From positions 1 to 42,948 of the forward strand of contig CAZTDF010000008.1 in NCBI GenBank assembly GCA_964612465.1: a stretch of 42,948 nt of DNA. The letters run 5' to 3'. A program made the translations under genes and the position numbers. A model generated the notes under the pieces. It was not told the origin of the DNA. It made no database searches and saw only the letters and a program-made list of their open reading frames with translations. This stretch comes from JAFGPJ01 sp964612465 (lineage in GTDB: Bacteria; Planctomycetota; Phycisphaerae; Sedimentisphaerales; Anaerobacaceae). Of this stretch, positions 17,013 to 26,417 are shown in pieces; the stretch's first letter is position 1, and every line of letters starts with the position of its first letter.

Positions 17013-17939
17013 GCAGGTAGTACACAATAGAAATAAGAGGCGTATCTGGCTGGCCGTATTGTTGTCACTCATTATGCCGGGACTGGGACAGGTATATTGC
17101 GGCAGATTAAAAAGAGGACTAATCCTCAATTTCCTGAACATATTACCGCTGCCAATAATCATCGGGCTGTTTTCGCTGAGCGATTCTCCGGCACTGATGC
17201 AAATAGTGATGGCATTGATCCTGGCCGGCGGAATGGTACAGTTGACGGCAATTATTGATTCGGCATTTCTGGCTCAACACACAGGGATGGGCTATCAGCT
17301 AAAAGACTACAACAATCCGGTTGTCTATGTGTTGTTTATTCTTATTGTCACCGGAGGCAGCATCGGCAGCGCTTTGTACATCAGAGGTCAGGGATTGGAA
17401 GCATTTCGAGTTCCCACGGCTTCCTGCTACCCAACGATTGTGCCGAACGACCGGATATTAGCAAATAAACTTGCCTACAATAGAAACGATCCTAAAAGAG
17501 GCGACCTCGTAGTTCACATTTGTCCCTTCAACCGTCACTGGAACTATATAAAGAGAATTGTCGCTGTCACGGGTGATACGGTTGAAATTAAAGATGGCTG
17601 GCTATATGTGAATAGTCAGAAGCTGCTCCGGCGAAAACTCCCTGAATCCACATTGGATAATATCAGGACAACCGTAGAGGGACAACCGCTCAATGGAGAA
17701 GTCTTCGAGGAGACAAACGGTAACGTGAAATATAATATCTTCTTAGCCGAACCACCCCATGACAAAACGACCGGCGACTTCGAGAAAATAACGGTTCCGG
17801 AACATCACTGTTTCGTATTAGGCGACAACCGCAACCTATCAAGGGACAGCAGGGATTTCGGCCCCGTTCCATTGGCAACCATTAGAGGCAGAGCGGATTA
17901 TATCTACTGGCCGGCTATGGACTGGTCGCATTTCGGCAA
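17005..17939 (+). CDS. lepB: Signal peptidase I with extra N-terminal membrane domain (C-terminus in gap)
   Basis: The frame covers 311 residues up to the N gap. The N-terminal part (1-130) has several membrane helices and a motif LIMPGLGQVYCGRLKRGL of the kind seen in small PGLGQxY membrane proteins; this is an addition to the usual one or two anchors. The catalytic domain follows: S140 in PTASCYPTIVP (nucleophile), K183 in YIKRIVAVTGDTV (general base), and LGDNRNLSRDSRDFG. The enzyme removes signal peptides on the outer face of the inner membrane. YIYWPAMDWSHFG before the gap is near the normal end, so only a short tail is missing. It is the third gene of the ECF operon. Confidence 0.9.
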
Positions 17940-18039
17940 NNNNNNNNNNNNNNNNNNNNNNNNNNNNNNNNNNNNNNNNNNNNNNNNNNNNNNNNNNNNN
18001 NNNNNNNNNNNNNNNNNNNNNNNNNNNNNNNNNNNNNNN
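17940..18039. other. Assembly gap (100 N), true break
   Basis: Unlike the other two gaps, the sequences on the two sides share no direct or inverted overlap. The signal peptidase gene (from the left) and the YdjC-family gene (from the right, convergent) both lose their 3' ends here. The true gap size is unknown; 100 is a placeholder. Confidence 0.85.
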
Positions 18040-18806
18040 TCATATCCTTTATGACCGATGGCGCCCATTTCCGCCGTATCAATGCCGGGATGTTCTACGA
18101 ATAAATAAGTGCCGGGCTTGAGTTCCTTAAGCCCTTTTACGAACCTTTCTATTCGCTCGTCGGTGGTTTTCGCATCTCCGAATCCACGGAAACGACGCAC
18201 ACCGGCTTCAGAAGGCTCAATATTGAGTTCGTATTCCCTGGCCAGCTTAACGCAAAGCTCTTTTACTTTAGGATCCCAGCTCGCGCTGCCCATATGATAT
18301 GAAAGGTGGCTGACATGAGGCACCTTGCGTTTGCCCAAATCAATCTGGGCGCGAATTTCCTTTTCAACATCTTCGATTTTCCAGTCCGCATCTTTCAAAG
18401 CCGTACCGGCCGGCATATTCTGTCGCCGCCATATCGTCGGATAGAAATAGCCGTCCGAATCGGTCAGACTGGGAACCCACGTCAGCGGACGCCATTTATA
18501 ATAGTCCCATTCACTGGTCAGAACCACATGAATACCGACATCCAGTCCCGGATTTTCATTGAGCATTTTAACGGCCTCGGGAAACCATGAACAAGGCACC
18601 ATTAGTTCGACGCTCGTCACGATCCCTTCCTTATAGGATCGAATACAGGCCACGTTGGCGGCGTGACATGATCCAATGTCGTCTCCGCGAACAATCAGGT
18701 TGACGCCCTTGTCCTGGGCCGCACTTTGAGCATACAGGCCGTCAATACTCACCGCGTTAATAACCAATAGAAACAGACAGCACAATAAAATACGTGAATA
18801 ACTCAT
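18040..18806 (-). CDS. YdjC/ChbG-family carbohydrate deacetylase, secreted (C-terminus in gap)
   Basis: About 255 residues are visible. AAAGGAAT precedes the ATG. The signal peptide is ILLCCLFLLVINAVSIDGLYA. The YdjC fold is recognised by LIVRGDDIGSCHAAN with the metal aspartate, the strand GLDVGIHVVLTSEWDYYKWR, the histidine pair in HVSHLSYHMG, and YLFVEHPGID. Family members such as ChbG remove an acetyl group from chito-oligosaccharides in the cytoplasm; this one is predicted to be exported, so it may act on other acetylated sugars. Its start lies 27 bp behind the prolyl oligopeptidase stop, so they are likely cotranscribed. The final segment is lost in the N gap. Confidence 0.82.
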
Positions 18807-18833
18807 TCTTTATTCCTTTCAAAATTATTATTA

Positions 18834-21121
18834 TTACAGCCCAAGCTCGTTCAGCAGGAAAGCATGATAATGAACGCTCCTGTCGATCTGCTCGGTCAGC
18901 GGCGTGCCTGAGCCGTGCCCGGTTTTGGAACTGGTCCGCAGCAGAACAGGCCTGCCCGATGAACTCGCCGCCTGAAGACGAGCAGTCATTTTCCGGGAAT
19001 GCATGGGATCAACGCGCGGATCGTTAGCGCCGGTCAAAAACAGCACGGAAGGATAGGCCGTACCGTCCTTGACATTATGGTAAGGTGAATAAGCGTAAAG
19101 AGCACGAAAATGGTCGGGATTTTTCACGGTGCCGAATTCCGGGATGTTAAATTCCCCATTAGGTGCAAGCTCGACCCGCAGCATGTCATATATTCCAACG
19201 GAGGAAAGCACAACCCGGCATAGTTCCGGGTGCTGGGTTATCATGGCGCCCATGAGCAATCCGCCGTTGCTGCCGCCGACGATTGCCAGCTTCTCGGGCG
19301 TGGTGTAGCCGGCGCCGATCATATACTGCATGGCAGCGGCAAAATCATCGAAGACGTTTTGTTTGCGGGTAAGCATGCCTTCGGCGTGCCACTGCTCTCC
19401 GAATTCGCCGCCGCCGCGGAGATTGGCCTGCGCATAAACGCCGCCATGGTCGATCCAAATCCGGCGTAAGGCGCTGAAACCGGGCTCTATGCTGATCCCA
19501 TAGCCGCCATAACCGCCGAGCAATACCGGATTCGAGCCATCCAGCTTCACCCCTTTACGGCGAATGATATTAACCGGCACTTTAGTCCCGTCTTTGGAAG
19601 TTGCATATTCGCGAACTACTTCACAATCGGAAAAATCCACGGGCGATTCCGTCACGAGCGCCGTTTTGACGGTTGTCCCTTCGTCGGGACGGAATAAATA
19701 CCACGCCGACGGTTCGATGTACGAAGAGTTCTGATACAAAACAGCATCGTTCGCTGCGGCAACGATTTGTCCGACACTGGAGACCGGCAGAATGTTAGGC
19801 CCCGCCTGCTTTTGTCCCCGGAGGTCAAAAACACGAATCTCAGATGGGCCGCCAAGCTGATACGTGACATACAGGCGGTTCGACGTCACCACCATTGGCG
19901 GGTGGCCGGGAAAATCGGAAACGACAGTATCGTCACCTTCGGGAACAATGATTTGCGCTTTTTCCAGAGAAATATCGGCAAGGGACAGTTTTAGTATTTT
20001 GCCGCGGGGAGCATCGGCCCGGGAAATAACGAATATCGTATCATCCGGCCCGAACGTCGCCTGGACGATTTTGTCGTCATAGCCGGTTATCTGCTGCCAT
20101 TGCCCTCTTACCGTGCGAACATAGTGTGCGAAACGGCCGCTGTCACCGTATTGAACAGTCGTAAGCACCCGGCCTGAACNNNNNNNNNNNNNNNNNNNNN
20201 NNNNNNNNNNNNNNNNNNNNNNNNNNNNNNNNNNNNNNNNNNNNNNNNNNNNNNNNNNNNNNNNNNNNNNNNNNNNNNNTGTGCGAAACGGCCGCTGTCA
20301 CCGTATTGAACAGTCGTAAGCACCCGGCCTGAACGCGTATCCGCCTCCAGCTTGATCTCCGCTATGCGCGGAAAGTCCCTGCCGATTTCATATCGATCTT
20401 CATCGCCCGGCGTCCCCATTTTGTGGTACCAGACCTGCTGGTAAAAATCCATATCTTCAACCGGCCGCTCAGAAGCCCGGGGATATCGAGTGTAGTAGAA
20501 ACCCGACCCATCCGGCATCCAGGCAAGATCGCCCCCGGCGGTGCCGCCGTTTACGCGGGCAATGACCTGCCCGATTTCTTTGCCGGTTTTCACCTCATAG
20601 ACATGCACATCGCCGCTTTCCGAGCCGCCGACCGAAAGCGAAACCGCAACGAGCCTGCCGTCCGGTGACGGTACGTAAAAGTCGATCGATGTTGAAGCGC
20701 TGGGATCTATTTTCATCGGGTCGGCAATGACTCGCTCGGCCTCCGGCTGCTGCGCCGAGGGCATCACAACCAGAAAAGGCTGCTCCAGCGGCGGCTGACG
20801 CTTCATAGCGAAGAGTTTTCCTTCACGCCGGCAAAGCGAGTAATACCTAACAGATTCCGCCGTTAGTATCTCGGTAATACGCTCGCGCAGCTCTTCGACT
20901 TCAGGCAGATTGTCCAGCGTCTTTCGAGCATAAACATTCTGCTTGTCGCTCCAGGATTGTACCCGCTCATCATCCCAATCTTCGAGCCACTGATACGGAT
21001 CGACAACCTTCACGCCGTGATATTCGTTTACAACTTGTGCCTGGGGAGTTTGAGGCGGCCCATATACGGCACAACCGGCAAGAACGATCAGTAGAACAGG
21101 CAAAAGTTTCGCGTAACGCAT
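18834..21121 (-). CDS. Prolyl oligopeptidase family S9A lipoprotein (contains assembly placeholder)
   Basis: When the N run and one 55-bp copy are removed, 21121-20335 and 20179-18834 join to exactly 2133 bases: 710 residues, the usual length. The ATG at 21121 has AAAGGAG 6 nt upstream. Lipobox LAGC places the lipidated cysteine at about residue 17. The start of the mature protein (VVDPYQWLED, then SDKQNVYARKTL) is typical of S9A. A propeller domain follows, then the catalytic alpha/beta hydrolase domain with GGSNGGLLMG (S566), ANDPRVDP (D649) and KTGHGSG (H684); numbering is for the joined protein. These enzymes cut short proline peptides; location outside the cytoplasm suggests nutrient peptide breakdown. 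Confidence 0.9.
20125..20334. other. Assembly gap flanked by identical 55-bp ends
   Basis: Bases 20125-20179 and 20280-20334 are identical, with exactly 100 N (20180-20279) between them. The joined sequence restores one oligopeptidase frame of a whole number of codons, confirming that the gap is an artefact and the split reading frames belong to one gene. Confidence 0.92.
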
Positions 21122-21179
21122 TACCAACTCCTTTCATTCGAATAGATTATTACATATCCCCGAGGCTATAAATGTAATA

Positions 21180-21251
21180 GTAGGGGCAACCCCGTGTGGT
21201 TGCCCTGATTCATTATCGCCGGATTAGGCGGCCACATGGGGCCGCCCCTAC
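21180..21251. repeat. Imperfect palindromic intergenic repeat
   Basis: The left arm (21180-21205) and the right arm (21227-21251) are inverted copies beginning GTAGGGGC and differ at a few positions; each arm has its own internal GGGGC/GCCCC-type symmetry. The spacer is 21 bp. It sits between the PQQ-protein stop and the oligopeptidase gene and could act as a terminator-like hairpin without a poly-U run, or be a dispersed REP/MITE-type element. A shorter relative lies at 30410-30427. Confidence 0.6.
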
Positions 21252-21279
21252 GGTGTCGATATCGATACCCGGGCCTTAA

Positions 21280-22521
21280 TCAATCCCTTGTCGTTATCAT
21301 CGACACTGTATCCTCGTCCTTAACAAAGATACGATTGCGTGTAACCACCGGATGTGCATAAGTCGGCGTACCTGATAACTTGACTACGGAACTCGAACCA
21401 AACAGCTCGGAAAATCCCTTGTCACTTGGCTTGAAAACTATGAACTGGGATTCGCTGGTCAAGGCTATCAGATAAGAGCCGGCACTTACAATAGAGCCAA
21501 AACCGCCCCGACCGCGCTGTGTATCGTCGATCCAGGCCGTCTGACCGGTCTTCGCGTTGATGCAGAAAAGATTGCCGCGGTCAGAAAATCCGAACAGCAG
21601 ACCGTCCCTGAGCACCGGCGTGTTATACTGCGGGGCAAGCTCGGGATTGCTCCAAAGTTCTTTGGCGACAAAGCCGTCGCCCTGCTTCTCGATTTTTACT
21701 GCTTTAGTACCCCTGCCGGCTCCCGTGTAGATAACCGTCTGACCGTCAATGATCGGCGTAGCGGCATTGTAAGCTCTCCCTGCCGGCGGGAACGGCAGTT
21801 GCCACAGAAGCTTTCCATCGGCTACGCCAATTGCTACAACGCTCTTCTCCGCCAGAGTCACGAGCTGTTTGGTGCCAGCAACCGTCAGCAGAGCGGGTGA
21901 GGCGTACGCCGGGCCTTCGCCGGCCCATCGCCATTTCTCATCGCCGGTATTCAGGTCATAAGCAATGATTGCCCCGTTGTCCTGACCGCCAAGATGCCCG
22001 ATGGCCATCCCGTCAACAATGATCGGTGAGGTGGACGTGAAGAATCTTGGCACAACCTTGGGGAAGGGGTCCTTGCGCCACACGACTTTGCCGGTGGCTG
22101 CGTCCAGGCACGAGAGAACTCCGCCCACACCCAGCGTGACGACCTTTCCATCCGCTACTGCGGGCGAGCTTCTGGGCCCCGGGTGCCGGGCGGCCGCTCC
22201 GGTGACAGCCTGCGCGGCGTATCTGTTCGTCCACTGCTCTTCTCCTCTGTCGACTTCCAGGCACGTAGTAACCTCACTATCGCCCTGCCGTGTAAAAACG
22301 TAGAGCTTATCGCCAACCAGAGCAGGCGTAGCATCGCCAGAGCCGACAGGGGTTTTCCACCTTTGCTTCAACACCCATCGCTCAGGAGCTTCGAATCCTG
22401 TCACCTTACCATCCCGATTGGCCCCCCGCCACTGCGGCCAATCCTGCGCGAAAACACAGCTTGCACCAATCAGAATCACGCAGCCCAGCATAACGGCCCT
22501 CGATAGATTTGCTTTCTTCAC
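21280..22521 (-). CDS. PQQ-like (BamB-type) beta-propeller protein, secreted
   Basis: A 413-residue protein. The GTG at 22521 is preferred because GGAGGT (22527-22532) lies 5 nt upstream and a signal peptide starts there (KKANLSRAVMLGCVILIGAS, then CVFA); the upstream in-frame ATG gives a non-signal extension. The mature protein begins with the DWPQWRGANRDG motif typical of Planctomycetota quinoprotein-like propellers and carries repeated blade motifs such as CLDAATGKVVW, AYDLNTGDEKW, AIGVADGKLLW and CINAKTGQTAW. No dehydrogenase active-site residues are evident, so a binding or scaffolding role, as for BamB, is more likely than enzyme activity. Its promoter lies just upstream. Confidence 0.85.
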   Translation of the reverse strand: MKKANLSRAVMLGCVILIGASCVFAQDWPQWRGANRDGKVTGFEAPERWVLKQRWKTPVGSGDATPALVGDKLYVFTRQGDSEVTTCLEVDRGEEQWTNRYAAQAVTGAAARHPGPRSSPAVADGKVVTLGVGGVLSCLDAATGKVVWRKDPFPKVVPRFFTSTSPIIVDGMAIGHLGGQDNGAIIAYDLNTGDEKWRWAGEGPAYASPALLTVAGTKQLVTLAEKSVVAIGVADGKLLWQLPFPPAGRAYNAATPIIDGQTVIYTGAGRGTKAVKIEKQGDGFVAKELWSNPELAPQYNTPVLRDGLLFGFSDRGNLFCINAKTGQTAWIDDTQRGRGGFGSIVSAGSYLIALTSESQFIVFKPSDKGFSELFGSSSVVKLSGTPTYAHPVVTRNRIFVKDEDTVSMITTRD

Positions 22522-22608
22522 GATGACCTCCAGTTCGAATCCCACTTCAGATGCCCGCGCCAAGCTGCACTCACGGCAACTCTATATAAGCGCCGGCTCA
22601 CGCGGTAC

Positions 22609-22637
22609 AATCTAATCCGCTGTGCCCGACGTGTCAA
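22609..22637 (-). promoter_or_regulatory. Predicted promoter of the PQQ-propeller gene
   Basis: A perfect TTGACA (22632-22637) is followed after 17 bp by TAGATT (22609-22614) on the minus strand. The leader would be about 80 nt. It lies downstream of the GH30-fusion gene and its LamG remnant, so that gene and the PQQ gene are probably separate transcription units. Confidence 0.5.
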
Positions 22638-22691
22638 CATCATTTAGCTCAAGGGCGGAGATTTTATCCTAAGCTTTTACGAAACAAATGG

Positions 22692-22775
22692 TTACAAGGC
22701 AGATGAATTGTAGATATTCAGGATTTGCTCTTCGGTCTGAGCGTATCCATAAAGACGGACTTCGTCGATCAATCC
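22692..22775 (-). pseudogene. C-terminal remnant of a LamG-type domain
   Basis: Directly at the 3' end of the GH30-fusion gene, another frame encodes GSDGLIDEVRLYGYAQTEEQ followed by ILNIYNSS and a stop at 22692. This is the closing strand of LamG/concanavalin-like domains (GxIDEVRxY..A.t..eI..iY). It either belonged to the fusion gene before a frameshift or is the end of another gene joined by deletion. Too short to be functional by itself. Confidence 0.55.
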
Positions 22776-25735
22776 GTCACTGCCGGGCCGGTTGGAGCCT
22801 GGTCGTCGGGCAGCGCCGGTTTGCCGTACACAGTAAGAACGCCCGCGGCCGGTATCCCCGTAATGACGGCCTGGCCGGCGCCAATTGTCTGATCCGGCAG
22901 GTCCATATTATATTGGCTTGCCGTGGTGTATTTTACGCCGTAGGTCCCGGCGGCCAGCCCGCCGATGGAGAAATCTCCGCCGGCATTACATTTGACCACG
23001 ACCGCGTAGCTGCCGTCCTTGTTGATAAAAGCAAGAGGATCAAACATGCTTTCTCGAGAAACGGACTTAATTCGGACCGCCCCGGGCCTGACGAAGCGAT
23101 AGTATTGCCGGGTGAACTTTGTAGCGTCATTGAGCAATATCCGAGGATTAGCCGGGTCGGAATCGTCGATCATATACAGGGACATATTCGAATTGAGCGC
23201 GCCGGCAAGGACGCCCTGCTGCCAGGCGGAGTTGTTGCCGGTCTTCAGGTCCTCATGAAGCGTACGATAACTATTGCCGCCTTTCCACCATTCGAGCATG
23301 GAAGTATCGATACCATACTGCTTTGCCCGGGCGGCGATTGTCCGCAGGTTCTGCTGGGACACGCCACTATAGCGATGGTACGATAGCTCCCGCAGAAATT
23401 CTACCGCTCCCGGCACTTCTACCATCCGGTCGAAGTACGTCACTGCATTACCCATATTAGTAGTCGAAGGCGCCACAAAGACAGGTTCGAAGCCGGCGGC
23501 CTTCAACCTGGCGGCGGCCGCTACGATCGCCCTGCCGACTGTCGTTCCGTTCCACTGAGAGACATTGTCAGGCTCAAGAATAACCTCCCACGAATCAGGA
23601 ACCCAACCGTATTTTTCCTGCAAATGCAGATACGTGGCCAGGACAAACTCCGCGTATTCGTCCGGGTCGTCGTGCATATAGCCGCCACCTTTGATCTGCC
23701 CGGTGAAGGCGACGTAGTTGACGTTCACGAAAAGTTTGTCCCCGTCCGCCTCAAGGATCGCACGCAAAGGATTGACGATTCGCTCGATGGCATTGTCCAT
23801 TTCCGAGAAATGAAAACCGGACCAATCGATAGTATATGGATCGGCGTTATCGTTGACGGTCGCATAGCGGCGGCTTCGCCACGTTTTATAGTCGATGGAA
23901 CCATCCTGGTAAGCGGTCCAGTTGTCGCTGCTGTTTTCCACACCGCTTCTGATCTCCAGCCTGAGCCGGTTGATACCCACATCGTGGACGGCCATATCAA
24001 ACAGCGTATCCTTGAAATTCGCAAAAGCCGGATTGTCGGGCTCCAGCGCGAAGGCCACCATTTCCCAGCCGCTGATGGTCTGGTATGTTTCAGCCGGATC
24101 TACAGTAATGGTTCTCGCCGGGGAGAGCCTGGCCAGGATACAGTCTCCATTTCCCCAGTTTCCCCCGCCGCCGGCAAATACGCTTTGGAATGCGTTCTTT
24201 GCGGGCCAGCCGGCACCGTCACTTGCTCCGGTCAGATACAGGCTGCCGTCGGCCCCGAGACAGCCTGAGCGGCCGTTATCATTGGCGTTGCCGCCAAGGT
24301 AAGTTGCATACAAAAGTTGCTTAAGATCGGAAGAGAGCATGACAAGCACCGCCTCGGTGCCGGCGTTCTTCTGGTTTTGATAAGCACCGGCCGTCAACGG
24401 GAAGTCCGCGGATTGCGTTTCGCCGGTGACAAAGACCCGGCCTTCCGTGCCGATGTAGATGCCGTCGGGATTCTCGCTGTCGCTGCCGCCGATCAGAGTG
24501 CTGCCTAAAAGAGCACCGGACGGCGAGAGCTTGGTAATCGCCCAGTCCGTGCCGCCGCCCCGGAACGTCCGCTGGAATACTCCTTCGGTGACGGGATAAT
24601 TCGGCGAGCCGGTGGGGATGGCGGCGTATGCATTTCCGAAATCGTCGATGGCGAGATTGTGCGTGCTGATCCATTCGTTGCCGGGCCCGCCGAGATACGT
24701 GCCGTAAACCAGGTCTGAGCCGTCCGGTGTCAGGCAGGCGACAAAAAAGTCGGCCTCGCCGGAATAAGTCCTGTCGTGCGCGCCGGCCGTAGTGGGAAAG
24801 TCCGGCGAGAACGTCGAGCCCCCGACATAAATCCTGCCGCCGGCGCCGACGCGAATGGATGCCTCGCTGTTGTCCTGAGCGGAGCCGCCGAGCCACGTAG
24901 CCCAAAGGACTCTCGAACCGTCGGACTTGATTTTTATTACGCCGCAGTCCGCAATGCCTCCAGGCGGCTCTTTTTGATAGGCATTCGCGAACCATTCGTC
25001 CGGCGGCTTCTTCGATGTATTCCAGCGCCCGCCGGGGACATACACATCGCCCTGAGAGTCGATAGCAATATCCCGGCACAACGTGGAGACGCCGACATAG
25101 CTCGACCATACCAGGTCCGAACCATCGGGCGTCATTTTCAGTACGAAGGCGTTCTGCATCCCGTATGAGCCGTTGTCAACACCGTTAAAGTCCGGTTGAA
25201 AGGCGTTCTTAACGGGAAAGCCCGGCCCGGCCCTGCCGGCCGCGTACACATAGCCCTGCTCATCAACCTCCACACCGTATGCACGGTCGTAGTTAGACCC
25301 GCCGATAAGGGTGGACCAGAGCAGCGCGCCGTCAGGGGCGAATTTTACGATAAATACATCGCACGGCCCGAACTCCTGCGCCCCGCCAGTCTGTAGCGAT
25401 TGAGAGTACACGCCCGGTGTCGTGGGAAAATCCGCCGACGCGGTGCCGCCCACAACATAGATATTGCCGGACTTATCGACCGCTACATCACGCGCATGCT
25501 CCCAGTCACTTCCACCGAAGTACGTCGAAAATGTCAGATCGTACGCATCGTCGGCGAACGTCAGAGACGTCATCGCCAGGACCATTATAATTACGGCGAA
25601 CATCAGAGACGTCATCGCCAGGATCATTATAATTACCCGGTAATGATTGAATTTGAACTTCGCCGAACAAAACCGCCCCTCGCCGGCATGGGTGACACGC
25701 TGTGAGAACTTGCCAGAGTCGTTTACTCTCAACAT
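22769..25735 (-). CDS. SBBP beta-propeller fused to a GH30-like glycoside hydrolase, secreted
   Basis: A 988-residue protein; GGAGGT lies 8 nt before the ATG. The N-terminus is a signal whose hydrophobic core is duplicated (residues 34-47 and 48-61). Residues 64-540 form SBBP-type propeller repeats (STYFGGS, DVAVDKSGNIYVVGGT, SADFPTT, repeated about seven times). Residues 543-972 resemble glycoside hydrolase family 30 of clan A: the start TYQTISGWE, the barrel strands LRLEIRS and VNVNYVAFTG, the candidate acid/base E721 in WEVILEPDN, the candidate nucleophile E815 in SMLEWW, and the closing beta domain (DGSYAVVVKCN...GVLTVYGK). The expected activity is on beta-linked polysaccharide such as xylan or glucan. 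The protein stops abruptly next to a LamG remnant. Confidence 0.82.
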   Translation of the reverse strand: MLRVNDSGKFSQRVTHAGEGRFCSAKFKFNHYRVIIMILAMTSLMFAVIIMVLAMTSLTFADDAYDLTFSTYFGGSDWEHARDVAVDKSGNIYVVGGTASADFPTTPGVYSQSLQTGGAQEFGPCDVFIVKFAPDGALLWSTLIGGSNYDRAYGVEVDEQGYVYAAGRAGPGFPVKNAFQPDFNGVDNGSYGMQNAFVLKMTPDGSDLVWSSYVGVSTLCRDIAIDSQGDVYVPGGRWNTSKKPPDEWFANAYQKEPPGGIADCGVIKIKSDGSRVLWATWLGGSAQDNSEASIRVGAGGRIYVGGSTFSPDFPTTAGAHDRTYSGEADFFVACLTPDGSDLVYGTYLGGPGNEWISTHNLAIDDFGNAYAAIPTGSPNYPVTEGVFQRTFRGGGTDWAITKLSPSGALLGSTLIGGSDSENPDGIYIGTEGRVFVTGETQSADFPLTAGAYQNQKNAGTEAVLVMLSSDLKQLLYATYLGGNANDNGRSGCLGADGSLYLTGASDGAGWPAKNAFQSVFAGGGGNWGNGDCILARLSPARTITVDPAETYQTISGWEMVAFALEPDNPAFANFKDTLFDMAVHDVGINRLRLEIRSGVENSSDNWTAYQDGSIDYKTWRSRRYATVNDNADPYTIDWSGFHFSEMDNAIERIVNPLRAILEADGDKLFVNVNYVAFTGQIKGGGYMHDDPDEYAEFVLATYLHLQEKYGWVPDSWEVILEPDNVSQWNGTTVGRAIVAAAARLKAAGFEPVFVAPSTTNMGNAVTYFDRMVEVPGAVEFLRELSYHRYSGVSQQNLRTIAARAKQYGIDTSMLEWWKGGNSYRTLHEDLKTGNNSAWQQGVLAGALNSNMSLYMIDDSDPANPRILLNDATKFTRQYYRFVRPGAVRIKSVSRESMFDPLAFINKDGSYAVVVKCNAGGDFSIGGLAAGTYGVKYTTASQYNMDLPDQTIGAGQAVITGIPAAGVLTVYGKPALPDDQAPTGPAVTD
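25553..25636. repeat. Tandem 42-nt duplication inside a signal-peptide coding region
   Basis: Two adjacent units (25553-25594 and 25595-25636) match at 40 of 42 bases. They are in frame and encode VIIMVLAMTSLTFA and VIIMILAMTSLMFA, the core and cleavage region of the signal peptide of the SBBP/GH30 protein. Both differences change an amino acid. Confidence 0.9.
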
Positions 25736-25928
25736 TATACGATACCTCCATGACCATCGCAGATGGAGTTAAAAGGTAACTTACCAACAGATCGTACAAG
25801 AAAATTTCATAATCTATCGGCGCGTTATTTTAGCAAATCCCCCACAGAATGTCTGCTATTTTCCGGCTTATTTCCCTCCTACAATAAAATCAAAAGAACC
25901 ACAGCTTTTGCTGCCAATTAAAGCATAG

Positions 25929-26417
25929 CTATCTTGAGCAAACTTTGACGGGCAGGTATTTGACGCCCCATTCGAGGGCCTTTTGGTGAGAGTTGAAGAA
26001 AATATCCAGCCGGTTTCCTCGGATTACCCGGCCTCGATCAAGCACCTTAACCGGCTGAGAATTGTTATAGCCGGGAACAATCATTTCTGTGCCAAACGAA
26101 TGCATCTTGTCCGCAGCAACAAATGTGTCCCTCAGCCTGATTTGATGGCCGCTTGCGGTTATTCCATCACTGTGTTTCCCACAGCACTTACTACACCAGC
26201 AATATGCCGTAACCCGCATCCGGATTATTTGCCACGAAGCAGCCTGGTCCGAGCTTTCATTTGCGGCTTCTCTTTCCGCCTGGTTACCGGCTTCCGCCGA
26301 CCCAAATCCTCCCGTACCGGCAAGTCCATAAAGGATCATCGAAAGCAGAATCGCTCCTAAAATAAATTTTCGCTTTATAAGAAAAATGTATCCGGTATTC
26401 TTACTTCTACTTCTCAT
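25929..26417 (-). CDS. 3D-domain (RlpA-like double-psi barrel) protein
   Basis: A 162-residue exported or membrane-anchored protein. GGAGGGTGAG precedes the ATG. The hydrophobic signal/anchor is FILGAILLSMILYGLAGT, after a basic start. The C-terminal domain matches the 3D family: VTAYCWCSKCCGKHSDGITASG-type opening (cysteines at YCWCSKCC), then FGTEMIVPGYN, VKVLDRG, and LDIFF with the aspartates that name the family. Related domains occur in YabE/Rpf-like cell-wall proteins and in lytic transglycosylases, so peptidoglycan remodelling is likely. Monocistronic; 25736-25928 and 26418-26786 around it contain no gene. Confidence 0.85.
   Translation of the reverse strand: MRSRSKNTGYIFLIKRKFILGAILLSMILYGLAGTGGFGSAEAGNQAEREAANESSDQAASWQIIRMRVTAYCWCSKCCGKHSDGITASGHQIRLRDTFVAADKMHSFGTEMIVPGYNNSQPVKVLDRGRVIRGNRLDIFFNSHQKALEWGVKYLPVKVCSR

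Noticed and set aside
22688..23386. 232-codon plus-strand open frame
   Set aside because: Antisense to the GH30 domain; no ribosome site or recognisable family.
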